From DATFWC01 sp045801465 (lineage in GTDB: Bacteria; Pseudomonadota; Alphaproteobacteria; Rhizobiales; Xanthobacteraceae), in contig JBJMSU010000196.1 of NCBI GenBank assembly GCA_045801465.1, positions 1 to 19,454 on the forward strand: a stretch of DNA of 19,454 nt, given 5' to 3'. The translations under genes and the position numbers were made by a program. The stretch's first letter is position 1; each line of letters begins with the position of its first letter. The notes below the pieces were generated by a model that saw only the letters and a list, made by a program, of their open reading frames with translations, made no database searches and was not told the DNA's origin. This document shows positions 18,719-19,454 of the stretch, piece by piece.

Positions 18719-19210
18719 CTAGGGGCGCCAGCTCATCTTGTAGACCGGCCGGCCAGAATTGGGATTGACGTCGCCGCCCTGGATCACGAAGCCGTGCTTC
18801 TCGTAGAACCGGAGTGCACGGCTGTTGTCCTTGTTGACGTGCAGTGTCAGCCCGCTGGGGGCAAGCCGCTTCGCCTCGTCGAGCAGCGCAACGGCCGCGC
18901 CCGAGGACCAGCTCTCCGGTGCGACCACGATCTGATCGAGATAACCGCTGTCGGGAACCACGGTGACGAAGCCGATCAGATTTCCGCCGGCCTCGGCGAC
19001 CATGATCGTCGCGGTCGGCAGGATCTCATCGCACCAGCGTTGGCGCCACCACTCACGGCGCGCCGCGAAGTCGATGACCGGATAGGCCTCCTGCCAGGTG
19101 CGCTGCCACAGGTCGATCGCCGCCGTCTCGTCGGCGGGAGCGTAGTGGCGCAGGATGAATTGGCAGTTCGGCATCGCCGGCCCGCTCGTTAAATCTCCGG
19201 GGCCGCTCAC
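18719..19210 (-). CDS. GNAT-family N-acetyltransferase
   Basis: A 163-residue acyl-CoA dependent acetyltransferase; the acceptor substrate is unknown. Visible are LRHYAPADETAAIDLWQRTWQEAYP at the N-terminus, the core strands TIMVAEAGGNLIGFVTVVPDSGYLDQIVVAPE (motif A start), SSGAAVALLDEAKRL (helix after the CoA loop, whose Q/RxxGxG/A is degenerate as SWSSGAA), and the C-terminal LHVNKDNSRALRFYEKHGF block (motif B), typical of GNATs. GTG 19210 overlaps the OmpA gene stop in GTGA, suggesting translational coupling; ATG 19174 (MPNCQFILRHY) is a sound alternative giving 151 residues. It lies downstream of the OmpA-family gene on the same strand and is convergent with the ABC exporter. Confidence 0.9.
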   Translation of the reverse strand: MSGPGDLTSGPAMPNCQFILRHYAPADETAAIDLWQRTWQEAYPVIDFAARREWWRQRWCDEILPTATIMVAEAGGNLIGFVTVVPDSGYLDQIVVAPESWSSGAAVALLDEAKRLAPSGLTLHVNKDNSRALRFYEKHGFVIQGGDVNPNSGRPVYKMSWRP

Positions 19211-19454
19211 CGCTCCGTCAGCTTCAGCTCGATGCGCCGGTTGCGGCGATAGGCTTCGTCGGTGCGCTCGTTGTCGAGCGGCTGGAACTCGCCGAAGCCG
19301 GCCGCGACAAGCCGCTGCGGCGAGACGCCTTTGGCAATGAGGTATTGCACGACCGAGATGGCGCGGGCGGAGGACAGGGCCCAGTTCGACGGGTACTGCG
19401 CGGTGACGATCGGCCGCACGTCGGTATGGCCGTCGATGCGCAGCACCCAGGCGA
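19207..19454 (-). CDS. OmpA-family peptidoglycan-binding protein, C-terminal part
   Basis: Only the last ~82 residues lie in the window; the frame continues past the right edge. They form the end of an OmpA/MotB-like peptidoglycan-binding domain: VLRIDGHTDVRPI (the GHTD motif), then WALSSARAISVVQYLIAKGVSPQRLVAAGFGE, and the final ERTDEAYRRNRRIELKL with the conserved NRRIE. Such domains hold diaminopimelate in peptidoglycan. In rhizobial genomes this variant often belongs to a MotB/TolR-like protein downstream of an ExbB/MotA-like channel gene; that gene would lie outside, so this is inference. Its stop overlaps the start of the GNAT gene (GTGA). Confidence 0.93.
   Translation of the reverse strand, partial: AWVLRIDGHTDVRPIVTAQYPSNWALSSARAISVVQYLIAKGVSPQRLVAAGFGEFQPLDNERTDEAYRRNRRIELKLTER

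Noticed and set aside
1..19454. CRISPR arrays, tRNA or rRNA genes, transposases, toxin-antitoxin or defence genes
   Set aside because: No regularly spaced direct repeats, cloverleaf, rRNA motifs or recognisable proteins of these kinds were seen on either strand.

Overview
The window is about 19.5 kb of GC-rich, densely coded chromosome from an alphaproteobacterium, most likely order Hyphomicrobiales (Rhizobiales), Bradyrhizobiaceae or Xanthobacteraceae-like. The evidence is the presence of alphaproteobacterial markers: a DUF1013/TrcR cell-cycle regulator, a DUF1192 plus DUF1465/RcdA pair, a CtrA-type box, a Cys-less bL31, and short palindromic repeats of the kind scattered through rhizobial genomes. 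No phage, insertion sequence, CRISPR array, tRNA or rRNA was recognised.

Left part (1-5.9 kb), a metabolic and accessory patchwork on the plus strand: the 3' part of a propionyl-CoA synthetase, a small membrane protein, a decayed copy of the start of a zinc-ribbon/MBL gene, a class II aldolase-like protein, a DUF3597 protein, the intact zinc-ribbon MBL-fold protein, a DoxX-family membrane protein and an SDR oxidoreductase. Spacers are long here and several hold striking inverted repeats.

Middle part (5.9-14 kb), housekeeping and envelope genes: a secreted lytic transglycosylase convergent with trcR, rnhA convergent with a peroxiredoxin, a stand-alone DsbD N-terminal-domain protein divergent from a YqgE/AlgH protein, and a 7TM-PAS-GGDEF-EAL cyclic-di-GMP protein with a degenerate GGDEF site and a probable TTG start.

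Right part (14-19.5 kb): a quinone oxidoreductase (PIG3 type) divergent from DUF1192, then rcdA, convergent with rpmE, which is divergent from an MsbA-like ABC exporter. The window ends with a GNAT acetyltransferase and the 3' end of an OmpA-family peptidoglycan-binding gene, both on the minus strand.

The most interesting region is the 339-nt spacer between DUF1192 and rcdA. It carries a perfect TTAA-N7-TTAA CtrA box, followed at promoter distance by about 95 nt with three perfect hairpins, the last a textbook intrinsic terminator. Hairpin 2 displays a CUCCU (anti-Shine-Dalgarno) loop. I read this as a candidate CtrA-controlled trans-acting small RNA beside the CtrA-degradation adaptor gene rcdA. 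Together with trcR and a probable c-di-GMP phosphodiesterase, the window is enriched in cell-cycle regulation. All functional statements are read from sequence and remembered family knowledge; no database search was run.
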